Positions 17,269 to 26,137 are shown, counted from the stretch's first letter. The stretch is DNA of 64,000 nucleotides from Sulfobacillus thermosulfidooxidans (GCF_001280565.1 NZ_LGRO01000001.1:1550001-1614000), one strand, 5' to 3'. The notes: a model not told the origin generated them from the letters alone. Numbers and translations are program-made.

Positions 17269-18186
17269 TTACTCAACCGGATACCCTGCTTTTAATGTAG
17301 TTTCCAGGCGACCTAGTCCATCGATTTCTACCGTAACGCGGTCACCATCTTTTAACCATTGCCGCTGTTCTGGAGGTTGCCCAAGAATAACACCAGAAGG
17401 TGTCCCGGTAAATATCAGATCGCCCGGAACGAGCTTCATAAATTGAGAAATGTAATGAATCAAATATTGTGGCGAAAAAATCATCTGTCCGGTCTCATCT
17501 TCTTGGCGCAATTCTCCGTTTACCCAACATCGTACGGTTAACTGATTGGGATTGGGAATTTCATCCCGGGTCACGATGTAGGGGCCTATGGGCGCCATTC
17601 CCGCTAATGTTTTACCAAGGAGCCATTGTCCCGTTCGAAACTGCAGATCGCGGGCCGAAAGATCATTGCCGTTGCAATATCCCAAAACATAATCCAAGGC
17701 CTGTTCTTCTGATACCTTAAAGCAAGGCCGTCCTATCACAATGACAAGTTCGGCTTCATAATCCCACTGCGAAGCCATATCCCCCAAAAAAACAACTTGA
17801 CCGTTGCCCTCAAGACTATTAGCAAATTTGCTGAACAATACGGGGTACGGAGGAATTTCTAAATGGGTTTCTTCAACATGGCGACGATAATTTAATCCCA
17901 CACATAAAATTTTTTCGGGTTGGGCCACAACGGGCAGAGTCGTCTCCGTGGATTGCCACCACGAGTCGGGAATGCTACTGGTATGTGTTTGAATCCACTG
18001 GTCAACATTCTGTAATTGGGTCAATAAGCTTGGGGAATGTAAAACATCCTCCATAGTCACGAAGGTCGGTAATAATTGAGACGGAAAATCGGTTAAGGTT
18101 CTAAGACGAGCGATAGGTAACAAACGCTCGCCAACGGCCAACGCCAATTCATCGCGTTGGTCGGCATGAATGCGCGCAATTTTCAT
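17269..18186 (-). CDS. Fumarylacetoacetate hydrolase (FAH) family protein
   Basis: The 305-residue protein has a small N-terminal domain and a C-terminal FAH fold from about residue 90. Visible motifs are ILCVGLNYRRHVEET, PVLFSKFANSLEG, WDYEAELVIVIGR (metal-binding Glu residues), GYCNGNDLSARDLQ and GDLIFTGTPSGVILGQ. The family holds a divalent metal and hydrolyses or decarboxylates beta-diketo and oxo acids (fumarylacetoacetate, acylpyruvates, oxaloacetate, 2-hydroxyhepta-2,4-diene-1,7-dioate). No aromatic-degradation genes surround it, so acylpyruvate hydrolase or oxaloacetate decarboxylase activity is as likely as catabolism. GAGGTGATTT precedes the ATG. It may be co-transcribed with the upstream sigma factor gene (34-base gap). 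Confidence 0.88.
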   Translation of the reverse strand: MKIARIHADQRDELALAVGERLLPIARLRTLTDFPSQLLPTFVTMEDVLHSPSLLTQLQNVDQWIQTHTSSIPDSWWQSTETTLPVVAQPEKILCVGLNYRRHVEETHLEIPPYPVLFSKFANSLEGNGQVVFLGDMASQWDYEAELVIVIGRPCFKVSEEQALDYVLGYCNGNDLSARDLQFRTGQWLLGKTLAGMAPIGPYIVTRDEIPNPNQLTVRCWVNGELRQEDETGQMIFSPQYLIHYISQFMKLVPGDLIFTGTPSGVILGQPPEQRQWLKDGDRVTVEIDGLGRLETTLKAGYPVE

Positions 18187-18220
18187 AAATCACCTCGAGT
18201 AAAAGAGTGCTGTCGCAAGT

Positions 18221-18847
18221 TTATATCCAGCGTTTAAAGGCAAAACTGGCTTTGGTCCGGATGCGTTGAAGTGCGTTATCAACCGATTTTGGCGTTCGGC
18301 CAAGTTTTCGGGCAATTTGTTGATAAGTAAATCCAGATAAATACAGATGCAGGACATCTTGTTCCAATGTTGTCAAGCGACGTTGTAATAACATGGTCCA
18401 GCGTTCATGATTTTCTTGTTCCATCACCCAATGTTCGGGGTTCATGGCCTTGTGATCCTCAAGTTTCCCAATAAAGGGTTGTCCGTCTGGCTCTTCCGAT
18501 GCGGTTTGATACAATGAAAATGCCGTATTCAACGGTTGCTGTTTTTTACGCGTCGCCCGGATGACGGCACTGATAATGCGTCGACTAACACATAGATCCG
18601 CAAAAGCTTGAAAAGGTACACCCTGTTCCCAACGAAAATGACGGATGGCATAAAACAATCCTAGCATTCCTTCTTGTTGAAGATCATCATGATCCAACCC
18701 TACCACAAAATACGATCGGGCTTTAGCGGCAACTAGACCTTGATATCGGAGTAATAATTCCTCCATGGCATCACTATCACCTTGCCGATCACGTAACAAT
18801 AATTCATCATCAGATACGCGAACCTGTGAAGCCACCGATGCCGCCAT
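18221..18847 (-). CDS. Sigma-70 family RNA polymerase sigma factor, SigH-like
   Basis: The 208-residue protein has sigma region 2 (LLLRYQGLVAAKARSYF, DHDDLQQEGMLGLFYAIRHF, FADLCVSRRIISAV) and region 4.2 with a helix-turn-helix (FTYQQIARKLGRTPKSVDNALQRIRTKA). The short region 3 and the CVSR(R/Q)I(I/V)SA(V)IRATR box match sporulation SigH of Bacillus and Clostridia. SigH transcribes early-sporulation genes. Normal sigH sits near rlmB/nusG, not here, and a paralogue lies at 30.1 kb, so which one is the true SigH is open. The ATG has GAGGAATTGATGG just upstream. Confidence 0.86.
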   Translation of the reverse strand: MAASVASQVRVSDDELLLRDRQGDSDAMEELLLRYQGLVAAKARSYFVVGLDHDDLQQEGMLGLFYAIRHFRWEQGVPFQAFADLCVSRRIISAVIRATRKKQQPLNTAFSLYQTASEEPDGQPFIGKLEDHKAMNPEHWVMEQENHERWTMLLQRRLTTLEQDVLHLYLSGFTYQQIARKLGRTPKSVDNALQRIRTKASFAFKRWI

Positions 18848-19061
18848 CCATCAATTCCTCCTATTCAGTTCCTCCTTTTGTTCCAACATTATACGGTAAT
18901 ATTCAGTAAACAATCCATCCGAAAAAAATGTACGGGTAAGTATTTCGTATTCGGTCTGCTTGCAATTTTCTAGCAAGTAAGGAACAATTTGGACACAGGT
19001 CGGAAGTCGATTATTAAATTATCGACAGGGCAAGAATATATCGAGAAAGGCAGGATCATAC

Positions 19062-20252
19062 ATGAAACGTTATGACTATCTCATTGTGGGTGGCGGAGTT
19101 GCAGCCGCATCTGCCGTCGCAGGGATCCGCCGCCGCGATAAATCGGGTAGTATTGGTCTCTTTTCAGAGGAACGATATCCCGTATACAATCGTCCCCCGT
19201 TGTCGAAAAAACTTTGGATGGGTGAACGAATTGAAGATATCTGGATGCGTCCCAGTCCTCTCACATTAAACGCTCAAGAACATTTAACCACTAAGATTAC
19301 GGCCATCGACCGGCAAAACAAAATTGTTATGGATGAATTTGGCAATTCATATGGCTATGGCAAATTGTTGCTTGCTACCGGAGGCACTCCTGCTCATTTG
19401 CCTTCTCATGATGTGCCGATTATTTATTTTCGTAGTTTGGATGATTACTTTTCTCTTCGCAGGGTAGCAGATGAAAAAAACCGGTTCTTGGTGATTGGTG
19501 GCGGCTTTATTGGCTCTGAAATAGCTGCTGCTTTAAACCTCAACGAAAAAGAAGTGACCATGGTCTTTCCAGAACCCCATCTGGTTGACCGTTTTTTCCC
19601 AGAAGACCTAAAACACGTGATTGACCAGGAATATTTAAAACGCGGAGTAAAATTAATTGCTGGCGATAGAGTCACGCACTTGGCAGAAGAAAACGGTGAG
19701 ATTATGGTCACCACTAAAAATGGGATATCGTTTTCAGTTGAAGCAGTGGTGGCCGGCATTGGAATTACCCCCAATACGGATTTAGCAAAAATGGCGGGCC
19801 TTACGGTCAATGATGGAATTGTTGTCAATGAGTACCTACAAACATCTGATCCCGACATTTATTCCGCAGGAGACGTGACTTCTTTTCCCTATCCATATCC
19901 CGATCAAAAGTCCCGGGTTGAACACGAAGATAATGCTTTAACCCAAGGCAGAGCTGCTGGAGAAAATATGGCCGGGGCCAACAAACCTTATACCCATCTC
20001 CCGTTTTTCTATTCGGATATGTTTTCTTTGGGATACGAGGCCATCGGCCGTTTAGACGGGAACCTGGAGATTTTCGCAGACTGGGTGAAATTTGGAGAGG
20101 AAGGGGTTCTCTATTATCTCCACGACCAACGCGTCGTAGGCATTCTCAATTGGAATGTATGGGACGGAATCCCTAAGGCCCGTGAGATTATCGAAGAGCA
20201 ACGAGTATACAATGATCCCTCCGTTTTAAAAGGAGCAATTCGAAACGCATAA
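19062..20252 (+). CDS. FAD-dependent pyridine nucleotide-disulfide oxidoreductase family protein (AIF/ferredoxin reductase-like)
   Basis: The 396-residue protein has an FAD-binding GXGXXG-type motif near the N-terminus (YLIVGGGVAAASA), an NAD(P) motif in the middle (FLVIGGGFIGSEIAAAL, about 145-160) and the second FAD motif (PDIYSAGDVTSFP, about 265). The C-terminal part (LPFFYSDMFSLGYEAIG) resembles AIF and rubredoxin/ferredoxin reductases, not disulfide reductases, and no CxxxxC redox pair is seen. It probably moves electrons from NAD(P)H to a small redox carrier or quinone. GAAAGGCAGGATCATAC precedes the ATG. It is single and ends in a strong terminator. Confidence 0.88.
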   Translation: MKRYDYLIVGGGVAAASAVAGIRRRDKSGSIGLFSEERYPVYNRPPLSKKLWMGERIEDIWMRPSPLTLNAQEHLTTKITAIDRQNKIVMDEFGNSYGYGKLLLATGGTPAHLPSHDVPIIYFRSLDDYFSLRRVADEKNRFLVIGGGFIGSEIAAALNLNEKEVTMVFPEPHLVDRFFPEDLKHVIDQEYLKRGVKLIAGDRVTHLAEENGEIMVTTKNGISFSVEAVVAGIGITPNTDLAKMAGLTVNDGIVVNEYLQTSDPDIYSAGDVTSFPYPYPDQKSRVEHEDNALTQGRAAGENMAGANKPYTHLPFFYSDMFSLGYEAIGRLDGNLEIFADWVKFGEEGVLYYLHDQRVVGILNWNVWDGIPKAREIIEEQRVYNDPSVLKGAIRNA

Positions 20253-20256
20253 ACCA

Positions 20257-20288
20257 GATGGCGGGTCCAAAATCCCGCCATCCTTTTT
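20257..20288 (+). terminator. Intrinsic terminator of the FAD oxidoreductase gene
   Basis: GATGGCGGG pairs with CCCGCCATC over 9 bp around TCCAAAAT and is followed by CTTTTTG. Confidence 0.9.
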
Positions 20289-20311
20289 GCCTTTCCTTCA
20301 CTTCTCCTTCG

Positions 20312-21406
20312 CTAAAACAAAGCTTGAGGCATGGAAATCGGACCATTTGGGGCTTCTCCCAAACGCAAAGTTTTCGTAATCGCACCACGATGACCTTGTA
20401 ATGTCAGCGTGATTTGTTGCCCGACTTTATGCTGATTAATAATATCCTCCAAACGGGTAGCCGAATTAACCGTTTGGTTGTTGACTTGGGTAATCACTTC
20501 ACCTGCTTGCAACCCCGCCTTCGCCGCACTACTGTCCGGCACAACATATCCAATAGCCACTCCATGTTGCACTGGTAATTGAAATTGGCGGGCTAAAATC
20601 GGCGTATCGGTTGTTACCACAACACCTAGCCACGGCTCTTTAGCATGCCCATACTTAATTAATTGGGGCCAAAGTTTCTTCACGGTTGATACCGGAATGG
20701 CAAAGCCTATGCCTTGACCTTGTGTCGACACCGCCGTATTAATGCCTATCACCTGACCTTTAAGATTTAACAAAGGTCCTCCACTGTTGCCCGGATTAAT
20801 CGCCGCAGATGTTTGAAGCAAGTTGGGGTATTGTCGTTGACCGATGGTCAGGGGGCGACCTTTTGCACTAATCACGCCCACCGTAACCGTATGATTCAAA
20901 TCATATGGATTGCCAATAGCTATCGCCCACGATCCAACGGGAGTCGCGGATGAACTGCCCAAAGGCAGTGTTGGCAAAGGTTTTGGTGCTGAAATTTTTA
21001 AAGCAGCCAAATCGGAAATATAATCGGTGCCTAAAACCCGCGCCGTAAATGGTGTCTTATATCCTGGTACTTCAACCTGAATATGATTGGCCCCATAGAT
21101 GACGTGGTCGTTGGTTACCAATTCGCCTGATGACGTCAAGAAAAAACCTGTCCCAATATCGACTTGCCCATTGGGATGTGTTGCAACAATCTTGACAATT
21201 GCCGGGCTTACGCGTTTTACAACGTTGGCAATCGTATCGGGGGCAATAGGTAATGTGGGGGAAGTATGGGTTGTAACTTTCTGGTAAATAGCCGGGTTTT
21301 GCGACGTATGATGGGGTTCAAAAGCCAAGGTACTGCCTCCTGCAACACCAGCTCCTAATGCGAATCCCATCACTGAATATCCTAAGGTTTTGAGCATTGT
21401 TGACAT
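20312..21406 (-). CDS. HtrA/DegP-like serine protease (trypsin-like plus PDZ), membrane-anchored
   Basis: The 364-residue protein has one N-terminal anchor (about residues 10-28), a short linker, a trypsin-like domain with catalytic His101 (TNDHVI), Asp132 (ISDLAALKI) and Ser208 (NPGNSGGPL), and one PDZ domain (GYVVPDSSAAKAGLQAGEVITQVN). It should degrade or refold misfolded envelope proteins outside the membrane. ATG at 21406 is chosen because GGAGGTGA lies just before it; the preceding TTG is closer to the ribosome site. That ribosome site is half of a perfect hairpin (21411-21442), so translation may be temperature-controlled. The gene follows the wrbA-like gene on the same strand. Confidence 0.92.
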   Translation of the reverse strand: MSTMLKTLGYSVMGFALGAGVAGGSTLAFEPHHTSQNPAIYQKVTTHTSPTLPIAPDTIANVVKRVSPAIVKIVATHPNGQVDIGTGFFLTSSGELVTNDHVIYGANHIQVEVPGYKTPFTARVLGTDYISDLAALKISAPKPLPTLPLGSSSATPVGSWAIAIGNPYDLNHTVTVGVISAKGRPLTIGQRQYPNLLQTSAAINPGNSGGPLLNLKGQVIGINTAVSTQGQGIGFAIPVSTVKKLWPQLIKYGHAKEPWLGVVVTTDTPILARQFQLPVQHGVAIGYVVPDSSAAKAGLQAGEVITQVNNQTVNSATRLEDIINQHKVGQQITLTLQGHRGAITKTLRLGEAPNGPISMPQALF

Positions 21407-21410
21407 CAAA

Positions 21411-21442
21411 TCACCTCCAGAACACGCTCAGTATTCTGGAGG
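21411..21442 (-). promoter_or_regulatory. Hairpin sequestering the ribosome binding site of the HtrA-like gene
   Basis: On the minus strand CCTCCAGAA (21442-21434) pairs perfectly with TTCTGGAGG (21422-21414). The second arm overlaps the GGAGGTGA Shine-Dalgarno of the protease gene, whose ATG is at 21406. There is no T-run, so this is not a terminator. It could be an RNA thermometer or another translational switch. Confidence 0.6.
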
Positions 21443-21482
21443 ATTATGTCATAAAAATGTTGCCAAAGCGTTTCCAAGAGAT

Positions 21483-22079
21483 TTATTGGGCTAATTTACC
21501 GGCGACTTCGGCCAAGCGGCGCCCAAGAAATAATGCAATTGACCGTTCATCATCCGACAGTTCACTCTTGTTGCCCATTTCACTCGGTCCATAAGGGCTA
21601 CCACCGGTCGTGGTTCCGTGAATGGCCGGAATTAAATAACCAGTGGGCACAATTATCATGCCATGATGGTAGGCAAATGTAGACATCGTCAATATTGTTG
21701 ATTCGTGTCCCCCATGCATCGTTGCTGCCCCCGTAAAGAATCCCGCCGCTTTACCGGCCAGTTTGCCTTCAGCCCATAATGGACCGGTTTGGTCTAAAAA
21801 GTTCTTTAACTGAGCTGTCATATTGCCGTAGCGTGTGGGTGATCCAAAGGCAATACCATCAGCCCAGGTTAAATCTTCTAGCGTGGCCACGGGCACGTCC
21901 TGTTGCATCTCCAAGCCCTTTTTAATATGTTCGTTGCTTTCAATAACCTCTAATGGCAAGAGATCGGCAACACGGCGCATCCTGACTTCTGCGCCAACCT
22001 CCTCAGCGCCTTGAGCCACCGCTTTGGCTAGCTGAAAGACCGATCCAGTCATCGAATAATAAATCACGCTAATTTTCAT
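21483..22079 (-). CDS. WrbA-type flavodoxin-like NAD(P)H:quinone oxidoreductase
   Basis: The 198-residue product (start ATG 22079, MKISVIYYSMTGSVFQLAK) carries the FMN phosphate loop YSMTGSVFQ, SPTRYGNMTAQLKNFLD (WrbA signature, isoalloxazine contact), FFTGAATMHGGHESTI and YGPSEMGNKSELSDDE. WrbA proteins are FMN tetramers that reduce quinones by two electrons and are linked to oxidative and general stress. An upstream GTG/ATG would add up to 15 atypical residues. It is followed, same strand, by the HtrA-like protease, so the two may form an envelope/oxidative stress unit. Confidence 0.92.
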   Translation of the reverse strand: MKISVIYYSMTGSVFQLAKAVAQGAEEVGAEVRMRRVADLLPLEVIESNEHIKKGLEMQQDVPVATLEDLTWADGIAFGSPTRYGNMTAQLKNFLDQTGPLWAEGKLAGKAAGFFTGAATMHGGHESTILTMSTFAYHHGMIIVPTGYLIPAIHGTTTGGSPYGPSEMGNKSELSDDERSIALFLGRRLAEVAGKLAQ

Positions 22080-22273
22080 CGCATAGCTCATCCCTTCGTC
22101 CTGGCTGGTGTATTTCCAACTCATTTATCCAGCTAAAAGCATGTGTTTTTTTAAGACGTCATAAACGTCTCTATACTATTTGACGTTTTGCAGGTAATTT
22201 GGATATGCTTCAGTCAGAAAATTTTTGGGTGAGGCAGCACCATAACACCTTCCGAACGAAAGGAGGACATCGT

Positions 22274-22882
22274 GTGCGGGATCACGAAGTACTTCATCGT
22301 CTTCGCAATGACGTCCATGGGGAAAATTGGGACGCTCTGATGGGCGATTTATTCGCATATTACAAACCTCGTTTGCTCAGGATGGCGGTGAATATGTTAA
22401 ATGATGCCGAGTTAGCTGAAGATGCCGTATCAGAAATTTGGATTCGCGTTTTGACGCATTTCTCGACCTTTCGCCACGAAGCCAAATTTAGTACTTGGTT
22501 ATACCGCATTGCCATGAACACCATTATTGACATGGAGCGAGCAAAAAGCCGGCCGACGACCTATCCCCATCCTCATGAGAATCTCGCCTCAGCTCATAGC
22601 GAAGATCCTGACAGCCATTGTGAACAATCCTTTAAACAAGAATGGGTACGGTATGCCCTAACCCGTTTATCAGCTATGCAGCGTTCGCTGATAATGATGC
22701 GAGATATAGAACACCTGCCACTCAAACAAATAGCAAGCATCTTGGGCATCCCTGAAACAGCTGTCAAATCGCGACTTTATCGCGCGCGAAAAGCTCTCAA
22801 ACGTCTTCTCCAACAACGCACGCGCGTTCCCGGACAGGAAAGTGTCGGGACAGTCTCATTGTCTGAGTGGGGACGGTTGTAG
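22274..22882 (+). CDS. ECF-type RNA polymerase sigma factor
   Basis: The 202-residue protein has region 2 (FAYYKPRLLRMAVNML, AEDAVSEIWIRVLTHFSTFRHEAKFSTWLYRIAMNTIIDMER) and region 4 (RLSAMQRSLIMMRDIEHLPLKQIASILGIPETAVKSRLYRARKAL). These are standard for ECF/group 4 sigma factors of the RpoE/SigW type. The GTG at 22274 has AAAGGAGG upstream; an earlier TTG-type start would add residues with no conservation. The next genes are not an obvious anti-sigma factor, which is unusual because ECF factors are normally paired with a membrane regulator. Its stimulus is therefore unknown. Confidence 0.9.
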   Translation: MRDHEVLHRLRNDVHGENWDALMGDLFAYYKPRLLRMAVNMLNDAELAEDAVSEIWIRVLTHFSTFRHEAKFSTWLYRIAMNTIIDMERAKSRPTTYPHPHENLASAHSEDPDSHCEQSFKQEWVRYALTRLSAMQRSLIMMRDIEHLPLKQIASILGIPETAVKSRLYRARKALKRLLQQRTRVPGQESVGTVSLSEWGRL

Positions 22883-23104
22883 TAACTATTAACGAATCTT
22901 CCAACTGAGCGTTCTATCTTCCGGGAGACAAGTAAAGTCTTTCAAGGCTATCAAGCATGACGACCTGGCCAGTGGCATCAAAGAAGACAGGACATAGAAA
23001 AATCTTACGGCGAGTGATGATGAAAAACCTACAATCCTCACCCGCCGCCTGGTTAAATTATCGCTGAAGATTTATGCTGAAGGTTTATGATGATAGCTAC
23101 CGAA

Positions 23105-23371
23105 TTATAGGCGCCGTCTTGTTAGCGTGTAACCAAGATCTTGCAAGGCTTGGGTGGTTAGGCTCTTAATTTTGACTTGACTTTTCCCTTCCCATTCAAC
23201 AAGCCCCATTGTCGTAAGAATTTGCATGGCTTGTCTAAGAAGAGATGGGTTCAAACCCAGGTCTCGTGCTTCTTGCATGATATCGATGCTCATACCCGCA
23301 GGCAATCTTTTAGTAAGAATCGCATCACGGTATCTAGCGGCAATGGTATTGGGGTTATCAATGAGCCCCAT
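23105..23371 (-). CDS. Small winged-helix/GntR-like DNA-binding protein
   Basis: The 88-residue protein has an N-terminal segment like the GntR winged helix: RYRDAILTKRLPAGMSIDI, then EARDLGLNPSLLRQAMQILTTMGLVEWEGKSQVKI. No effector domain follows. It may bind DNA as a small dimer or be a remnant of a GntR/FadR regulator. AGAGGTGACATTCG precedes the ATG. It is convergent with the ECF sigma gene, with about 220 bases of unassigned sequence between them. Confidence is good that it is a gene, moderate for DNA binding. Confidence 0.65.
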   Translation of the reverse strand: MGLIDNPNTIAARYRDAILTKRLPAGMSIDIMQEARDLGLNPSLLRQAMQILTTMGLVEWEGKSQVKIKSLTTQALQDLGYTLTRRRL

Positions 23372-23574
23372 CGAATGTCACCTCTTTTGTGGCCATCATT
23401 ATGCCATGAATTCACATTGAGTATAGCTTTTCCTCCCGTGAAAATATACCCAGGTCCCTTAGGGCTTTACGTCACTCTCGGCTAAATTTCGTCATTAATG
23501 GATATAATTAGGAAGACCAACCTCTTGACGATCCATGTATTATGTTAACAGAACAATGAAAGGGAGGGTAATCC

Positions 23575-24240
23575 GTGTCTGAACTCGGTTCTCACATGAC
23601 CCCCGCAAAATTGCCTGAAGATTTGCCGCCACGTAAAAAGAAGCTGTGGCATATCGAACGTCCTCATTGGTACTGGCCCTGGTGGGTAATCCTATCCTTG
23701 ATTGTGGCTACCCTCATGGCCATATCGTATTTCATGGGAATGATCGCGACCTTATCGTCAGCGCACACTTTATTAACAAATCTCCACCAACAATTAAATG
23801 CTATCGCCAGTGAAAAAGCCCATCTGAACAAAGAAGCACAATTATTAGGAGTGCTTCAGAATCTAAAAACTGGGCACTGGTCTTCGCCTTTAGCATGGGC
23901 CATTTTAGCGCCTCAAGGATTGTGGCTCCTAAGCGGTCTTATTTTGGGGATAGGGATGACCGTACTGTTTTACCGTCAGCGGATCAAGCTATCACGTCCC
24001 ATAGTCCGACCAGCATCCCCCCTTGAGACAGCAGAATTCACCAGCGCTTACCGCCCAGAACCGCCCCAACCTAAACCCTTTGTTTCAGAACCCCTACCCC
24101 ATCCGAGCTGGCTTAGAGAATTTATTGGGCTGGTTCTTTGGGTCGTCATCGTTGCAGGGCTGGCATTTCTCATCGTGCACACAGGAATGATGTGGCATCA
24201 CTTGCCTTCTCATTTATCCAATTTGTCGCGTTGGCTTTGA
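23575..24240 (+). CDS. Membrane protein of unknown function, three predicted spans
   Basis: I recognise no family in this 221-residue protein. It has three hydrophobic helices: about 38-60 (WWVILSLIVATLMAISYFMG), 105-127 (AWAILAPQGLWLLSGLILGIG) and 185-205 (LVLWVVIVAGLAFLIVHTG). Between the first two lies a short coiled-coil-like stretch (LHQQLNAIASEKAHLNKEAQLL), and after the second a Pro-rich linker (PEPPQPKPFVSEPLPHP). GGGAGGGTAATCC precedes the GTG start. Its last 31 bases overlap the end of a convergent small membrane-protein gene. A scaffold or sensor role is conceivable but unsupported. Confidence 0.65.
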   Translation: MSELGSHMTPAKLPEDLPPRKKKLWHIERPHWYWPWWVILSLIVATLMAISYFMGMIATLSSAHTLLTNLHQQLNAIASEKAHLNKEAQLLGVLQNLKTGHWSSPLAWAILAPQGLWLLSGLILGIGMTVLFYRQRIKLSRPIVRPASPLETAEFTSAYRPEPPQPKPFVSEPLPHPSWLREFIGLVLWVVIVAGLAFLIVHTGMMWHHLPSHLSNLSRWL

Positions 24241-24497
24241 TGTTGTCGTATGTCGTCCTGGCGACTTTTAATGGCCATTCCCACGGCGCCCAACATCACC
24301 AGCAGGCCCAATAGTTCAATTCCCATGACGATAAACAAAGATAGCCTGCCCGACAATGCTCGAAAAATGGCCCAATAGCCAATACCTAATGCCAACACCG
24401 TGACAATCCCTGCCCACCGAAATCTTCCGATAGTCTTTTTTGAATACGGCGCATCTTGCTTCAGTAAATCGATCCATGGATGTTGCGGTTTGTCCAT
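24210..24497 (-). CDS. Small membrane protein, two predicted spans
   Basis: This 95-residue protein begins with a polar stretch (MDKPQHPWIDLLKQD), has two membrane helices (about 30-48, AGIVTVLALGIGYWAIF, and 53-76, LFIVMGIELLGLLVMLGAVGMAI), and ends in a charged tail rich in Gln/Asp/Lys. GAGGGACAAGTC precedes the ATG. Its 3' end overlaps the convergent gene above by 31 bases. No family is recognised. Confidence 0.6.
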   Translation of the reverse strand: MDKPQHPWIDLLKQDAPYSKKTIGRFRWAGIVTVLALGIGYWAIFRALSGRLSLFIVMGIELLGLLVMLGAVGMAIKSRQDDIRQHQSQRDKLDK

Positions 24498-24622
24498 GAC
24501 TTGTCCCTCAATTCCTTAATCTATCATTGTCAATCGCTGACATTATAACAAGAATCCTATCATGCCTAGGATTAACCAGATTTTCGCTTATAATAAGACC
24601 AAGAGACACGAGGGAGATGGTC

Positions 24623-26137
24623 ATGATCGCGAGTTCGATACTCGCTATAATCGATATCGGATCGAATTCCGTACGACTAATGATCGTGCGGCGCCTTGCT
24701 CATGGAGCAGCTGTCATTCTTGACGAACAAAAAGCCACTCCACGACTCGCCTTAGCAAAGGATTCTGAGGGTTTTCTCACATTGGATGGGTTTTCCCGTC
24801 TGGTTCAGGCTTTGCGGTATTTTCGTGATGTTGCACAAGCCTACGGGGCCAACCCGGTAATTGTTCGTGCCACGGCGTCATTACGAAATTTGGCCAATCA
24901 ACAGCAAGTGCTCCAAGAAATTCTTCGCCAAACCGGGTTAACCGTAGAAATCTTGTCGGGTGATGAGGAGGCCCGGATCGGATTTCTTGCAGTTCAAGAA
25001 ACCATTGCCTTATCACGGGGGTGGACGGTTGATGTCGGGGGAGGCAGCACGGAAGTCGTAGCCTATGAGGATGGTCAAATGCGCCATCAGTACTCATTCC
25101 CCTTTGGCGCTGTCTCTTTATCCTCATTAAATATGCCTTTTAAAGATTTGCTGATGTGGCTCCAAGAACAATATACCCATGGCAACTGGCTACCATCCAA
25201 GCCGCCTCAAGCCATCGCTTTAGGTGGTAGTGCACGGGTCATGGCGCGCGCTATTCAAGCGGAACTCGATTATCCGCTCCAACAAATTCATTATTTTCGG
25301 ATTCCCACCTTGATGATTGAGGCATGGTTGGCTAAAATCGCCGTCATGACACCCGATCAAAGAAAAAAATTAGCGCATATTCCTAAAGACCGGGTCGATA
25401 TAATTGTTCCCGGAATCGCCATTATTTTAGCGTTATTGAAAACAACCCAGGCCGATAGCCTGACTATCAGCGGCTATGGATTGCGCAACGGCTTGTTGCT
25501 GCAGCATCTAGGCACCCAAGCCAAGACATTCAACTCTTTGGCTTTGGATAGCGCATGGAATATTGCCCAGCGAAGTGAATGGCCATCAGCTTTGGCCCGA
25601 GGTCTCCAACAACAAGTGAACCGGTTAGGGCAAGAACTCAAAGGGATCTTGGGCTTGTCTGATCGCTCACTGGAACTCGTACAATGCGCAGCGCTTTTAC
25701 GTTATAGCGGCCGTAATATCAATATGTATCACTGGGATCAACACACCTTTTATCAAATTCTGGCGGCGCCATTAACTGGACTCAGCCATGATGAGTGGGT
25801 TGCAGTGGCTTTAATAGCGTCTTATCGCTCAGCCAAACGACTGCAAAAATTTTGGAGTCCCTATTCGAGTATTGTCAGTCGTCAAGAGTTGGCTCTCATC
25901 CGTCAATTAGGCGTATTATTGCGGTTAGCGGAAATTTTTTCCCCGCCCTTAATGAATGGAGTAGAACGCCTAAATTTGCAACACAGTAATAAGCAGCTGA
26001 TTATTACCGTCTCGGGTACAGGCATTTCCAGTCCGACGAAAGAACTTGAAGATTTAGCCAAAGACATGAAAAAGAGTTGGCAGCTCAAACTCATTGTGCC
26101 GGGCTTGTTGCACACAATGCCCCAGCACTCCACTTAG
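24623..26137 (+). CDS. ppx: Ppx/GppA family exopolyphosphatase with degenerate HD domain
   Basis: The 504-residue protein has the actin-like Ppx/GppA fold: IIDIGSNSVRLMIVRR (phosphate 1), ATASLRNLANQQ, EILSGDEEARIGFLAV, TVDVGGGSTEVV (phosphate 2) and a glycine loop ALGGSARVMAR. It should hydrolyse polyphosphate end-on, or the 5'-phosphate of pppGpp. In the C-terminal helical domain the HD-type metal residues are gone: ALLRYSGRNINMYHWDQHTFYQI stands where relatives have LLHDIG...HHKHS. A free-standing HD protein at 27857 has these residues intact. I prefer ATG 24623 (GAGGGAGATGGTC upstream). It heads a four-gene plus-strand cluster. Confidence 0.9.
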   Translation: MIASSILAIIDIGSNSVRLMIVRRLAHGAAVILDEQKATPRLALAKDSEGFLTLDGFSRLVQALRYFRDVAQAYGANPVIVRATASLRNLANQQQVLQEILRQTGLTVEILSGDEEARIGFLAVQETIALSRGWTVDVGGGSTEVVAYEDGQMRHQYSFPFGAVSLSSLNMPFKDLLMWLQEQYTHGNWLPSKPPQAIALGGSARVMARAIQAELDYPLQQIHYFRIPTLMIEAWLAKIAVMTPDQRKKLAHIPKDRVDIIVPGIAIILALLKTTQADSLTISGYGLRNGLLLQHLGTQAKTFNSLALDSAWNIAQRSEWPSALARGLQQQVNRLGQELKGILGLSDRSLELVQCAALLRYSGRNINMYHWDQHTFYQILAAPLTGLSHDEWVAVALIASYRSAKRLQKFWSPYSSIVSRQELALIRQLGVLLRLAEIFSPPLMNGVERLNLQHSNKQLIITVSGTGISSPTKELEDLAKDMKKSWQLKLIVPGLLHTMPQHST

